From an uncultured bacterium (lineage in GTDB: Bacteria > Patescibacteriota > Minisyncoccia > Phycocordibacterales > CAIJYI01): a stretch of 5,686 bases of DNA. How positions within the stretch are numbered: position 1 is the stretch's first letter; the number at the start of each line of letters is the position of its first letter. The position numbers and the translations under genes are program-made. The notes beneath the pieces are model-generated. The model did no database searches and was not told where the DNA came from. It was given only the letters and a program-made list of their open reading frames with translations. The stretch is taken from assembly GCA_937871115.1 (NCBI GenBank), contig CALMXW010000112.1, positions 1-5,686 on the forward strand. The letters run 5' to 3'. This document shows, piece by piece, positions 1-5,686 of this stretch.

Positions 1-383
1 AGAGCGCCGACAAAAAGCCCTAGCTTTGATTTGTCTACTTCACCGAGCTCCGCTTTTTTCGCTTCTGCTCTTTTTCGTATTTCTTCGCGAGGCATCATGG
101 TGGGGAGGAAAGATTCGAGAATAACGAGCTCGGATTTTTCTTTTTCTGCCAAATCCGCGCGGTTTCCTTTTTCAAACTGTTCGATAGAATCTTTGCGTTG
201 TTTTGCGGCGCGCTTGATCACGGCGAGCGCTTCTTCATCGGTGAGCATGTCTTGAGGCGTCTTTCCTTTCGCTACGACCTCGTTGGTCATCATGGCAGAG
301 AGTCCGCGCATGGTCTCGAGGCGGAGGGTGTCTTTTGCAAGCATGGCTTTTTTGATCTCTTCTTTTATGGTGGTGTGCAACAT
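1..383 (-). CDS. yqeY: GatB/YqeY domain protein, 3' part missing at window edge
   Basis: The first 127 codons of a YqeY-family protein are present; the family is usually about 150 residues, so only the last two dozen or so are cut off by the window edge. What is seen: a helical, highly charged N-terminus (IKEEIKKAMLAKD, residues 6-18), then QRKDSIEQFEKGNRADLAEK (62-81) followed by LVILESFLP (86-94), the most conserved stretch of the family, and the start of the second helical part (KSKLGLFVGA, 118-127). The family resembles the C-terminal tail domain of GatB, the tRNA-dependent amidotransferase subunit, and is thought to bind tRNA, but its exact job is not established. It starts 11 nt after the cysS stop, so it is probably the distal gene of the corA-cysS-yqeY operon. 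The leader is A-rich with no Shine-Dalgarno sequence. Family assignment is firm; function is inferred. Confidence 0.9.
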   Translation of the reverse strand, partial: MLHTTIKEEIKKAMLAKDTLRLETMRGLSAMMTNEVVAKGKTPQDMLTDEEALAVIKRAAKQRKDSIEQFEKGNRADLAEKEKSELVILESFLPTMMPREEIRKRAEAKKAELGEVDKSKLGLFVGA

Positions 384-394
384 GTTTTTTAATT

Positions 395-1834
395 TTATAG
401 CTTGTGAATTTCTTGCCCTCCTTCTCCGTCGCTCACTTTGTATCCGAGATTGAAAAGTTCATTGCGGAGAGCGTCGGCATGGTCCCAGTTTTTGTGCGTG
501 CGAGCGTCTTCGCGTTCTCGGAGAAGATTTTGTACTTGAGTCGGAAGCTCTCCGAATTCGATACTCTTTGGCTCGGGAAAAAGGTGGATGCGATGCGCTT
601 TTTCTTGTGAGAAACCAAGTGCGAGTACTCGGTCTGCTTCCAGAAAAAACCATCTTTTTTCTTCAGGAGAAATCATGTTGTCTTTTGCGACTTCCCAGAG
701 GAGGGCGAGCGCTTGTGGGGTGCCGAGATCGTCATTTATTACGTCAGAAAATCTCTCTCTGAAATCTGTCACTGTTTTTGATGGGGAAGTCGGGAGAGGT
801 GTGCTGAGATCTTCCCACTCTGCGAAAGAAGCGTGGAGTTTGCGGAGGGCCGTCTCGGCTGCGCTCAGGGCTTCCCAGGAAAAATTGAGAAGTGTGTGAT
901 AGTGAGCAGAAAGTACAAAGTATCGATAGGCGATCGGGAAGATCGCATGGTCGATGACCGTCTGGAGCGTGATAAAGTTTTCGCCAGACTTCGCCATCTT
1001 TTCTCCGCCAATGTTTACAAATTCACTGTGGAGCCAAAAGCGGGCAAACTGCTTTCCGGTCGCGCACTCTGACTGTGCAATTTCGTTGGTATGGTGCACG
1101 GGGATATGGTCCACGCCGCCGGTGTGAATGTCTATTGTCTCGCCGAGGTATTTCATCGCCATCGCCGAGCATTCGAGGTGCCAGCCCGGGAAGCCAGTGC
1201 CCCAAGGCGACTCCCATTCTTGTTTCCGCTCGCTATCTTTTGGAGAAAATTTCCACAAAGCAAAGTCTGAAGCGTTTCGCTTTTTCGTATTCTCTTCCAC
1301 ACGTGCTCCGGCTTTGAGCCCGGCGAGGTCGAGGCGCGCCATCTTTCCGTAGTCAGTAAATTTTGAGGTATCGAAATAAATACCGTCGGAGATTTGGTAG
1401 GTAAAACCTTTTTCTTCGAGAGTTTTTATGAGTGCGATCTGCTCCGCCACGTGCTCGGTGGCTTTTGGGTACGTAAATGCTTTTTGGATATTGAGTTTTT
1501 CAGTATCGTCAAAGAAAGATTTTGTATAAAATTCTGCAATTTCCTGCGCAGATTTTCCTTCGCGGGCGGCACCCTTCTCCATCTTGTCCTCACCCTCATC
1601 TCCGTCTGAAACAAGGTGTCCGACATCGGTGATATTCATGATCTGCTTCACTTCATATCCGTCCCACTCAAGCACTCGCCGGAGGGTGTCGGCAAAAAGA
1701 AAGGCACGAAGATTTCCAATGTGTACAAAGTTGTACACGGTCGGCCCGCAGTTGTACATCGTGACGGTATTGCCGGAAAGAGGAAGGAATTCTTCTTTTT
1801 TCCGTGTAAGGGTGTTGTAGAGAGAAAGGGTCAT
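395..1834 (-). CDS. cysS: Cysteine--tRNA ligase (CysRS)
   Basis: Class I aminoacyl-tRNA synthetase that activates cysteine with ATP and charges tRNA-Cys in the cytosol. With the start chosen here it is 479 residues, close to the usual 460-480. Seen: YNCGPTVYNFVHIGN (27-41) holds the first zinc ligand C29 and the HIGH-type signature HIGN (38-41); PGWHLECSAM (216-225) holds zinc ligand C222; HIPVHHTNEIAQSE (243-256) holds H247 and E251, the remaining zinc ligands by alignment to the E. coli enzyme; KMAKS (279-283) replaces KMSKS. The C-terminal third is the helical anticodon-binding region. The open frame extends upstream to an ATG at 1912, but that part is buried in corA and lacks synthetase character. 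ATG 1834 lies 2 nt after the corA stop, which suits translational coupling; ATG 1846 (four extra residues, 10-nt overlap with corA) is the alternative. Neither has a clear Shine-Dalgarno sequence. Identity is certain; the exact start is not. Confidence 0.97.
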   Translation of the reverse strand: MTLSLYNTLTRKKEEFLPLSGNTVTMYNCGPTVYNFVHIGNLRAFLFADTLRRVLEWDGYEVKQIMNITDVGHLVSDGDEGEDKMEKGAAREGKSAQEIAEFYTKSFFDDTEKLNIQKAFTYPKATEHVAEQIALIKTLEEKGFTYQISDGIYFDTSKFTDYGKMARLDLAGLKAGARVEENTKKRNASDFALWKFSPKDSERKQEWESPWGTGFPGWHLECSAMAMKYLGETIDIHTGGVDHIPVHHTNEIAQSECATGKQFARFWLHSEFVNIGGEKMAKSGENFITLQTVIDHAIFPIAYRYFVLSAHYHTLLNFSWEALSAAETALRKLHASFAEWEDLSTPLPTSPSKTVTDFRERFSDVINDDLGTPQALALLWEVAKDNMISPEEKRWFFLEADRVLALGFSQEKAHRIHLFPEPKSIEFGELPTQVQNLLREREDARTHKNWDHADALRNELFNLGYKVSDGEGGQEIHKL

Positions 1835-1836
1835 GC

Positions 1837-2757
1837 TTACAGCCATTTTTTGTAAATAAACCACACGAGGGTAACGAGCGTGGAGACGATCATCCCGATC
1901 ACGATGAGCCAAAAGGCGTCGGCGCGATGAATGAGGGGCATGGCCTCGGTGCGCATAGAGAAGAGCCAGGCAATAAATGCGGGAGGGAAGGTGGCAAAGG
2001 TGATAGCGGTGAGGGTCTTCATTACCCCGCCTTGCTTGGCAGAGAGGAGAGAGTCGTTGGTTGAGCGGAGGTCGTAGAGTGTCTCTTTCTGCCCGTCGAG
2101 AATACTTACGACCTTGTGATACTCATCGACAATGGATTCCAGATACGGCACAAACTCTTCGCCGAAAAAAGTTTTACCCACGCGCGGGAGGCTGCGGAGG
2201 ACGTCTTCGTGGGTGCGGAGGGTGCGTTTGAAGTCGAGGAGGTCGCGCGAGATGCCGGAGAGGACGGCCACCATGCGGTCTTCCTGCCCGTGAAAGATTT
2301 TTGCTTCTGTTATTCGAAGTCGGCTCTCGATGTGCTCGAGCTCGTGGACGAGAGATTTGTAAAGCTTGTGAATGAGATAGTAGAAAAGATATCCGGCGTG
2401 GTCGCCCATATCGTTTTTGTCGAGGATGGAGCTCACTTCGAAATCTTTTGAAAACTTGTGCATGGCGTCTATCATGTCGTAGCGCACGGTGATGAGGCGG
2501 TTCTTCCCGATGATAAAATCTATCTCCTGGCGATGATCTCCGGCGTGCGAGTGTGAATGTTTGAAAGCAGGGAAGTGGAGGATGAGATAGAGCATCTCGT
2601 TTTGGCTGTCGATGCGCGGACGGAGGGAAGGTTTCGAAAGCTCGTCGGCAATGAGGGGGTGAATATTGAATTCTTTCATGAGCGAGAAGACTTCTTCATG
2701 AGTGGGGGAGTCCACATCAATCCACTCCAAATTTTTGTGAGTGTAGCGAGATATCAT
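1837..2757 (-). CDS. CorA-family cation transporter homologue with degenerate GMN motif
   Basis: A 306-residue protein with CorA architecture: a cytosolic N-terminal domain beginning WIDVDSPTHEEV (12-23), a long charged helical stretch (about 120-245), then two C-terminal membrane segments (about 249-266 and 281-302) and a basic tail (KKWL). CorA proteins are pentameric inner-membrane channels for Mg2+ (also Co2+ and Ni2+). The loop between the two membrane segments should carry Gly-Met-Asn; here the codons read Ser-Met-Arg (267-269), followed by TEAMP, which matches the usual ExMP spacing, so the position is right but the motif is changed. A histidine cluster (H67, H69, H71, H75) lies in the N-terminal domain. 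The start is well fixed: an in-frame TGA at 2770-2772 is followed by only four codons before ATG 2757. It is the first gene of the corA-cysS-yqeY operon. The family is clear; magnesium transport activity is doubtful because of the missing motif. ZntB-like or non-transporting roles are alternatives. Confidence 0.9.
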   Translation of the reverse strand: MISRYTHKNLEWIDVDSPTHEEVFSLMKEFNIHPLIADELSKPSLRPRIDSQNEMLYLILHFPAFKHSHSHAGDHRQEIDFIIGKNRLITVRYDMIDAMHKFSKDFEVSSILDKNDMGDHAGYLFYYLIHKLYKSLVHELEHIESRLRITEAKIFHGQEDRMVAVLSGISRDLLDFKRTLRTHEDVLRSLPRVGKTFFGEEFVPYLESIVDEYHKVVSILDGQKETLYDLRSTNDSLLSAKQGGVMKTLTAITFATFPPAFIAWLFSMRTEAMPLIHRADAFWLIVIGMIVSTLVTLVWFIYKKWL

Positions 2758-2763
2758 GAAGCG

Positions 2764-2792
2764 ATTATATCAAAGACGGAGAGTATTGTGAA
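2764..2792 (-). promoter_or_regulatory. Sigma70-type promoter for the corA-cysS-yqeY operon
   Basis: Reading the minus strand, TTCACA (2792-2787, five of six matches to TTGACA) is followed by a 17-nt spacer and a perfect TATAAT (2769-2764). Transcription would be expected to start about 7 nt further on, at or next to the A of the corA ATG (2757), which predicts a leaderless or nearly leaderless mRNA. The promoter abuts the T-tract of the upstream phoH-like terminator. No operator is evident. Confidence 0.8.
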
Positions 2793-2793
2793 G

Positions 2794-2829
2794 AAAATAA
2801 AAAAGCACCGCGGGTGTGAATCGCGGTGC
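2794..2829 (-). terminator. Rho-independent terminator of the phoH-like gene
   Basis: On the minus strand a perfect 8-bp GC-rich stem (GCACCGCG at 2829-2822 pairing with CGCGGTGC at 2812-2805) with a 9-nt loop is followed at once by TTTTTTATTTT (2804-2794). It begins 24 nt after the phoH-like stop codon. No T-tract follows the hairpin on the plus strand, so it works in one direction only. Confidence 0.9.
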
Positions 2830-2853
2830 GAAGAGCTTCGTTGAAAAGAGAGG

Positions 2854-4362
2854 TTACAACGCTTCAGTCGCGTAGTCTGAGAGACGGGATCGCTCGCCGC
2901 GCTGGAGTGTCACATGAGCAGAATGTGGCCACTGTTTAAAGCGGTCGACAACACATGTAAGACCAGACGTGGTGGCGGTAAGGTAGGGCGTATCAATTTG
3001 CCCGATGTTGCCAAGGCAGATAATCTTCGTCCCTGGACCGGCACGAGTGATGAGCGCCTTCATTTGCTTGGAGGTGAGGTTTTGCGCCTCATCGAGGATG
3101 ACGTAGCGGTTGAGAAAGGTACGTCCACGCATAAGGCTGAGGGAGCGTACCTTCACGCGATTCATCAAGAGCTGGCTTGTTGCTCCGCGTTCCCATTCAC
3201 CGGGGTGGTCATGAGTCCCAAGGAGCTCAAGATTGTCGAGCAGGGCCCCCATCCATGGCGTCATTTTTTCTTCCTCGGTACCTGGGAGATAGCCGATATC
3301 TTCGCCGAGCGGGATGGTCTCCCGCGTCATGATGATTTCCTTGTAGAGCTTCTTATCCAACACCATCGTTAGTCCAGCGGCCAGGGTTTGGAGTGTTTTG
3401 CCTGTGCCAGGACTTCCGAGTAGACTCACAAAATCAATATCCGGATCTAGAAGGGCGTTGAACGCAAAATTCTGTTCCCTGTTGCGTGCTTGGATACCCC
3501 AGACGGCGTGTTGTGGTGAGCGGTAGTCGCGGACCAGCTCGATGACCGCGGTGCCGTCGTCGTCCTTTTTTCGGACGATACCCTCGAACCCAGAATCGTC
3601 AGACATGTAGAGAAATTGGTTTGGATACCAACCCTTTACTGCAGGTCCAGATACTTTATAAAAAGTTCGCGCACCCTCTTTCCATGACTCAAGCTTGTTT
3701 CCGTTGATGTCCCAAAAGTCTTCAGATAGCTCTTCCGTCCCTGTATAGAGGAGGTCGACGTCATCGAGTGCTTGGTCATTGTGGTAGTCCTCAGCATGAA
3801 GACCAAGTACCGCTGCCTTGATCCGGAGATTTGTGTCCTTCGACACAACGATGACTCGAGTTTTTGGTCTGCTCTTACTCAGGGCAAATGCCGTAGCAAG
3901 GATAAGATTGTCCTTGGCGTTTCCGGGAAGGTTTTTAGGAAGTTTTTTTGAGAGGGGTTGTGTCTCGAAAAACAGCCTCCCAACACACCTGTTGTCTATG
4001 CTTGTGGCCCATTCGACAGATGGAAGTGGAATCCCAGCGTGAACGGTACTACCATTTCCTTTTACGATGAGCTCGTCGAGAAAACGACTTGCTTGGCGCG
4101 CGTTTCGTGCAACTTCGCTCGGCCCCTTTTTTGCTCGGTCGAGTTCTTCGAGTACGGTCATTGGGATGAAAATATCATGTTCCTGGAAGCGGAACAACGC
4201 CGAAGGATCATGCATCAAAACATTTGTGTCAAGAACAAAAAGTACCTCGTTTTCCTTGTCTGCACGTGGAATTAGTGTGATGATTTTTCTTCCGATTTCC
4301 CCATTCTGTCTGGATGAATCAATTTTGGACAGAGTACTTCCTTCTCTTAGACCTTCGCTCAT
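2854..4362 (-). CDS. PhoH family protein: PIN nuclease domain fused to PhoH ATPase (YlaK/PhoH2 type)
   Basis: A 502-residue two-domain protein. N-terminal PIN domain (about 40-185): VLDTNVLMHDP (43-53) with D45, E72/E73 in VLEELD, D151 in AKDNLILA and D176 in SKDTN supply the expected acidic metal-binding set. A linker region (about 200-295) is followed by the PhoH ATPase domain: Walker A GSPGTGKT (315-322), IPLGEDIGYLPG (349-360), Walker B VILDEAQN (420-427), and the typical ending GNIGQIDTPYLT then LQRGERSRL. Characterised PIN-PhoH proteins (PhoH2 in mycobacteria) couple ATP-driven RNA unwinding with ribonuclease cleavage, so a cytosolic RNA-processing role is likely, though substrates are unknown. 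Start: ATG 4362 is the first ATG after an in-frame TAA (4390-4392) and is preceded by GGAG at a spacing of 6 nt. About 38 residues precede the PIN domain. It is transcribed alone, ending at the terminator at 2794-2829. All catalytic motifs look intact. Confidence 0.95.
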   Translation of the reverse strand: MSEGLREGSTLSKIDSSRQNGEIGRKIITLIPRADKENEVLFVLDTNVLMHDPSALFRFQEHDIFIPMTVLEELDRAKKGPSEVARNARQASRFLDELIVKGNGSTVHAGIPLPSVEWATSIDNRCVGRLFFETQPLSKKLPKNLPGNAKDNLILATAFALSKSRPKTRVIVVSKDTNLRIKAAVLGLHAEDYHNDQALDDVDLLYTGTEELSEDFWDINGNKLESWKEGARTFYKVSGPAVKGWYPNQFLYMSDDSGFEGIVRKKDDDGTAVIELVRDYRSPQHAVWGIQARNREQNFAFNALLDPDIDFVSLLGSPGTGKTLQTLAAGLTMVLDKKLYKEIIMTRETIPLGEDIGYLPGTEEEKMTPWMGALLDNLELLGTHDHPGEWERGATSQLLMNRVKVRSLSLMRGRTFLNRYVILDEAQNLTSKQMKALITRAGPGTKIICLGNIGQIDTPYLTATTSGLTCVVDRFKQWPHSAHVTLQRGERSRLSDYATEAL

Positions 4363-4368
4363 TTCGTG

Positions 4369-4372
4369 CTCC
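4369..4372 (-). promoter_or_regulatory. Shine-Dalgarno sequence of the phoH-like gene
   Basis: GGAG on the minus strand, 6 nt before ATG 4362. It is the only convincing Shine-Dalgarno sequence in front of any of the five genes, and it supports this start codon. No strong promoter could be assigned to this gene: a TATAGT hexamer at 4450-4445 has no matching -35, and a TGTTACACT extended -10-like string ending at 4376 is too close to the site. Confidence 0.7.
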
Positions 4373-4403
4373 AGTAGTGTAACAACTTTTTATTTCAACT
4401 ACA

Positions 4404-4438
4404 GAATTTGCACTTTCATACAAATTCTTCCTATTTGT
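4404..4438. repeat. Two overlapping inverted repeats in the phoH/protease intergenic region
   Basis: GAATTTG (4404-4410) and CAAATTC (4421-4427) form a perfect 7-bp dyad with a 10-nt spacer. ACAAAT (4420-4425) and ATTTGT (4433-4438) form a perfect 6-bp dyad with a 7-nt spacer. They share the middle arm, so as RNA only one hairpin could form at a time; as DNA they could be operator half-sites. Another near copy of the middle segment (AAATTCTTTCT, 4450-4460, one mismatch to 4422-4432) lies downstream. The sequence is AT-rich, so chance is possible. No T-tract follows on either strand, so it is not a terminator. Confidence 0.45.
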
Positions 4439-4471
4439 CACATTACTATAAATTCTTTCTTCTGGCTAGCC

Positions 4472-4498
4472 TTGCCCTGGTTTGACCCGGGCTGGCAA
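4472..4498. repeat. Inverted repeat overlapping the protease promoter -35
   Basis: TTGCC (4472-4476) and GGCAA (4494-4498) flank a GC-rich core that also contains GCCC (4474-4477) and GGGC (4489-4492). The -35 hexamer at 4482-4487 sits inside. It could be a repressor operator, but the arms are short and the evidence is only positional. Confidence 0.25.
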
Positions 4499-4510
4499 TT
4501 TTGCGATAAT
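4482..4510 (+). promoter_or_regulatory. Sigma70-type promoter for the S41 protease gene
   Basis: TTGACC (4482-4487, five of six matches), a 17-nt spacer, then GATAAT (4505-4510, five of six) preceded by TG at 4502-4503, giving an extended -10. Expected transcription start is about 4517-4519, at or within 2 nt of the ATG at 4519, so the mRNA should be leaderless or nearly so. Confidence 0.75.
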
Positions 4511-4518
4511 GGCTTTCA

Positions 4519-5686
4519 ATGAGTCGATCCAAAAAAATCTTTGTCGCTATCGCATCTCTCCTCATCGTAGGAGTCACTTTTATCTTCGGCGTCCGTGTGG
4601 GCTACACCAATGGCCCGGCAATAGACAAGATCGCCGGTGTTTCGGGTAAAGACGCTGGCACAGCTCCCGACGATGCTGATTTCTCTACTTTTTGGAAAGC
4701 GTGGACAATTCTCAACCACAAATACATTTTCCCAAACAAAGTAAGCAACCAAGATAAAGTCTGGGGGGCCATCCAAGGTCTCGCCGCTTCTTTTGGTGAT
4801 CCGTATACGGTCTTTTTCCCGCCAGAGCAATCGCAAATGTTTGAAGAAGACGTCTCGGGCAATTTCGGAGGAGCGGGAATGGAAATCGGAATTCGCGATC
4901 AGATACTCACGGTGGTCTCACCCCTCAAGGGCTCTCCAGCAGAAAAAGCGGGCATTAAGTCTGGTGACAAGATTTTGAAGATTGACGATTTGATGACAAA
5001 CGACATGAACACCGAAGAGGCGGTGGCAAAGATCCGCGGTGCGAAGGGGACGAAAGTGACCGTCACTCTTTTCCGCACGGGGACACCGGCTCCGTTTGAG
5101 GTCACTATCATTCGTGATACAATCAACATTCCTACAATTAAAACCACGCTCCGAAAAGACGGCATCTTTGTCATCGAGCTCTACAGCTTTAGTGAAAATT
5201 CTCCTGACCTTTTCCGCAATGCGATGAAAGAATTCATTGCGAGCGGAAGCAGTAAGCTCATCCTCGATATGCGTGGCAACCCAGGCGGATACCTCGATGC
5301 GGCCGTAGACATGGCCAGTTGGTTCCTCCCCGCAGGCAAGGTGGTGGTAAAGGAAGACATGGGCGACCACGGCGAAGGAGACGTTGAGCGCAGCCGAGGC
5401 TACAACACTTTTCCAAATCTCAAGATGGTAATACTGGTAGATGGTGGATCAGCTTCCGCTTCCGAGATCCTCGCTGGCGCTCTCTCTGAACATGGCATTG
5501 CACAGCTGGTGGGAGAAAAGACGTTTGGCAAGGGCTCCGTGCAAGAGCTCGTGCCGCTCACTGAGAATACCTCGCTCAAGATTACCGTAGCGCGCTGGCT
5601 CACCCCAAATGGTAAGTCTATCAGTGAGCAGGGCCTCTCCCCGGATGTAAAAGTCTCCCGCACGCAAAAAGATTACGACCAGGGCA
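4519..5686 (+). CDS. S41 family C-terminal processing peptidase (CtpA/Prc type), 3' end missing
   Basis: The first 389 codons are present and only a short tail should be missing. Seen in order: a basic N-terminus and one membrane segment (about 7-27) with no lipobox, predicting an N-terminal anchor with the enzyme outside the membrane; a helical cap region (about 55-112) including FGDPYTVFFPPEQ (92-104); a PDZ domain (about 115-200) with SPAEKAGIKSGDKI (139-152); and the protease core with LDMRGNPGGYLD (249-260), the serine in GGSASASEI (S313) and the lysine in GEKTFGKGSVQ (K338). The 25-residue Ser-to-Lys spacing matches the catalytic dyad of plant CtpA. These enzymes bind C-terminal tails through the PDZ domain and trim or degrade exported proteins. 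The start is fixed by an in-frame TAA at 4507-4509 that lies inside the -10 box, leaving ATG 4519 as the first possible start. There is no Shine-Dalgarno sequence. It is divergent from the phoH-like gene and has its own promoter. Confidence 0.95.
   Translation, partial: MSRSKKIFVAIASLLIVGVTFIFGVRVGYTNGPAIDKIAGVSGKDAGTAPDDADFSTFWKAWTILNHKYIFPNKVSNQDKVWGAIQGLAASFGDPYTVFFPPEQSQMFEEDVSGNFGGAGMEIGIRDQILTVVSPLKGSPAEKAGIKSGDKILKIDDLMTNDMNTEEAVAKIRGAKGTKVTVTLFRTGTPAPFEVTIIRDTINIPTIKTTLRKDGIFVIELYSFSENSPDLFRNAMKEFIASGSSKLILDMRGNPGGYLDAAVDMASWFLPAGKVVVKEDMGDHGEGDVERSRGYNTFPNLKMVILVDGGSASASEILAGALSEHGIAQLVGEKTFGKGSVQELVPLTENTSLKITVARWLTPNGKSISEQGLSPDVKVSRTQKDYDQG

Noticed and set aside
279..283. KMAKS instead of KMSKS in CysRS (residue numbers 279-283) as a sign of a defective enzyme
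   Set aside because: All zinc ligands and HIGN are present, and the variant is one I associate with CPR enzymes, so it is more a lineage marker than a defect.
392..399. TATAAAAT just upstream of yqeY as a separate promoter
   Set aside because: It overlaps the cysS stop codon in A/T-rich sequence and has no -35-like hexamer at 16-18 nt; the 11-nt gap is better explained by an operon.
1835..1912. Upstream extension of cysS to an ATG at 1912
   Set aside because: The extra 26 residues are the corA 3' end read in another frame (rich in Arg, Asp and His) and do not resemble a synthetase N-terminus; CysRS similarity begins at MTLSLYN.
2116..2451. 111-codon plus-strand open frame
   Set aside because: Antisense to the charged helical part of the CorA-like protein; its Glu/Val/Phe-rich composition mirrors that gene's codons.
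2829..2840. Small inverted repeat CGAAGAGCTTCG beside the terminator
   Set aside because: The arms are only 4-5 bp, it overlaps the base of the terminator stem, and no T-tract follows on either strand.
2914..3372. 152-codon open frame on the plus strand
   Set aside because: It is fully antisense to the PhoH ATPase domain, has no recognisable domain, promoter or ribosome binding site, and long antisense frames are common at this base composition.
4918..5370. 150-codon open frame on the minus strand
   Set aside because: Antisense to the S41 protease PDZ and core region; no recognisable features, and the protease frame is intact with all its motifs.

Overview
The window looks like a compact, gene-dense stretch of a bacterial chromosome, most likely from a Patescibacteria/CPR organism and probably the Parcubacteria side. 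This is a judgement from protein style, not a database result. The cysteinyl-tRNA synthetase carries the HIPVHHTNEIAQSE and KMAKS variants I associate with that group. The S41 protease has the short one-TM plus one-PDZ form common there. Several genes have no recognisable Shine-Dalgarno sequence. Everything is housekeeping. I see no mobile element, CRISPR array, phage gene, toxin-antitoxin pair, tRNA or rRNA.

Layout: most of the window (1-4362) is on the minus strand, so in the direction of transcription the order is phoH-like (4362 to 2854), terminator (2829 to 2794), promoter (2792 to 2764), corA-like (2757 to 1837), cysS (1834 to 395), yqeY (383 to 1, running off the edge). corA, cysS and yqeY sit 2 and 11 nt apart and read as one operon. 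A 156-nt divergent intergenic region (4363-4518) separates phoH-like from a plus-strand S41-family C-terminal processing protease (4519 to beyond 5686, 3' end missing).

How the genes work: PhoH-like is a PIN nuclease fused to a PhoH ATPase, expected to act on RNA. CorA-like is a membrane cation channel protein. CysS charges tRNA-Cys. YqeY resembles the tail domain of GatB and is often found near translation genes. The S41 protease is anchored in the membrane and should trim or degrade exported proteins. Nothing in the sequence ties them into one pathway beyond the corA-cysS-yqeY operon.

Most worth a second look: (1) the CorA homologue lacks the family-defining GMN motif and has Ser-Met-Arg instead; (2) it also has a histidine cluster in its N-terminal cytosolic domain; (3) the two best promoters, for corA and for the protease, each lie so close to a start codon fixed by an upstream in-frame stop that the mRNAs should be leaderless or nearly so; (4) the phoH/protease intergenic region carries two overlapping, mutually exclusive inverted repeats. 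I did not find a clearly new multi-gene system here.
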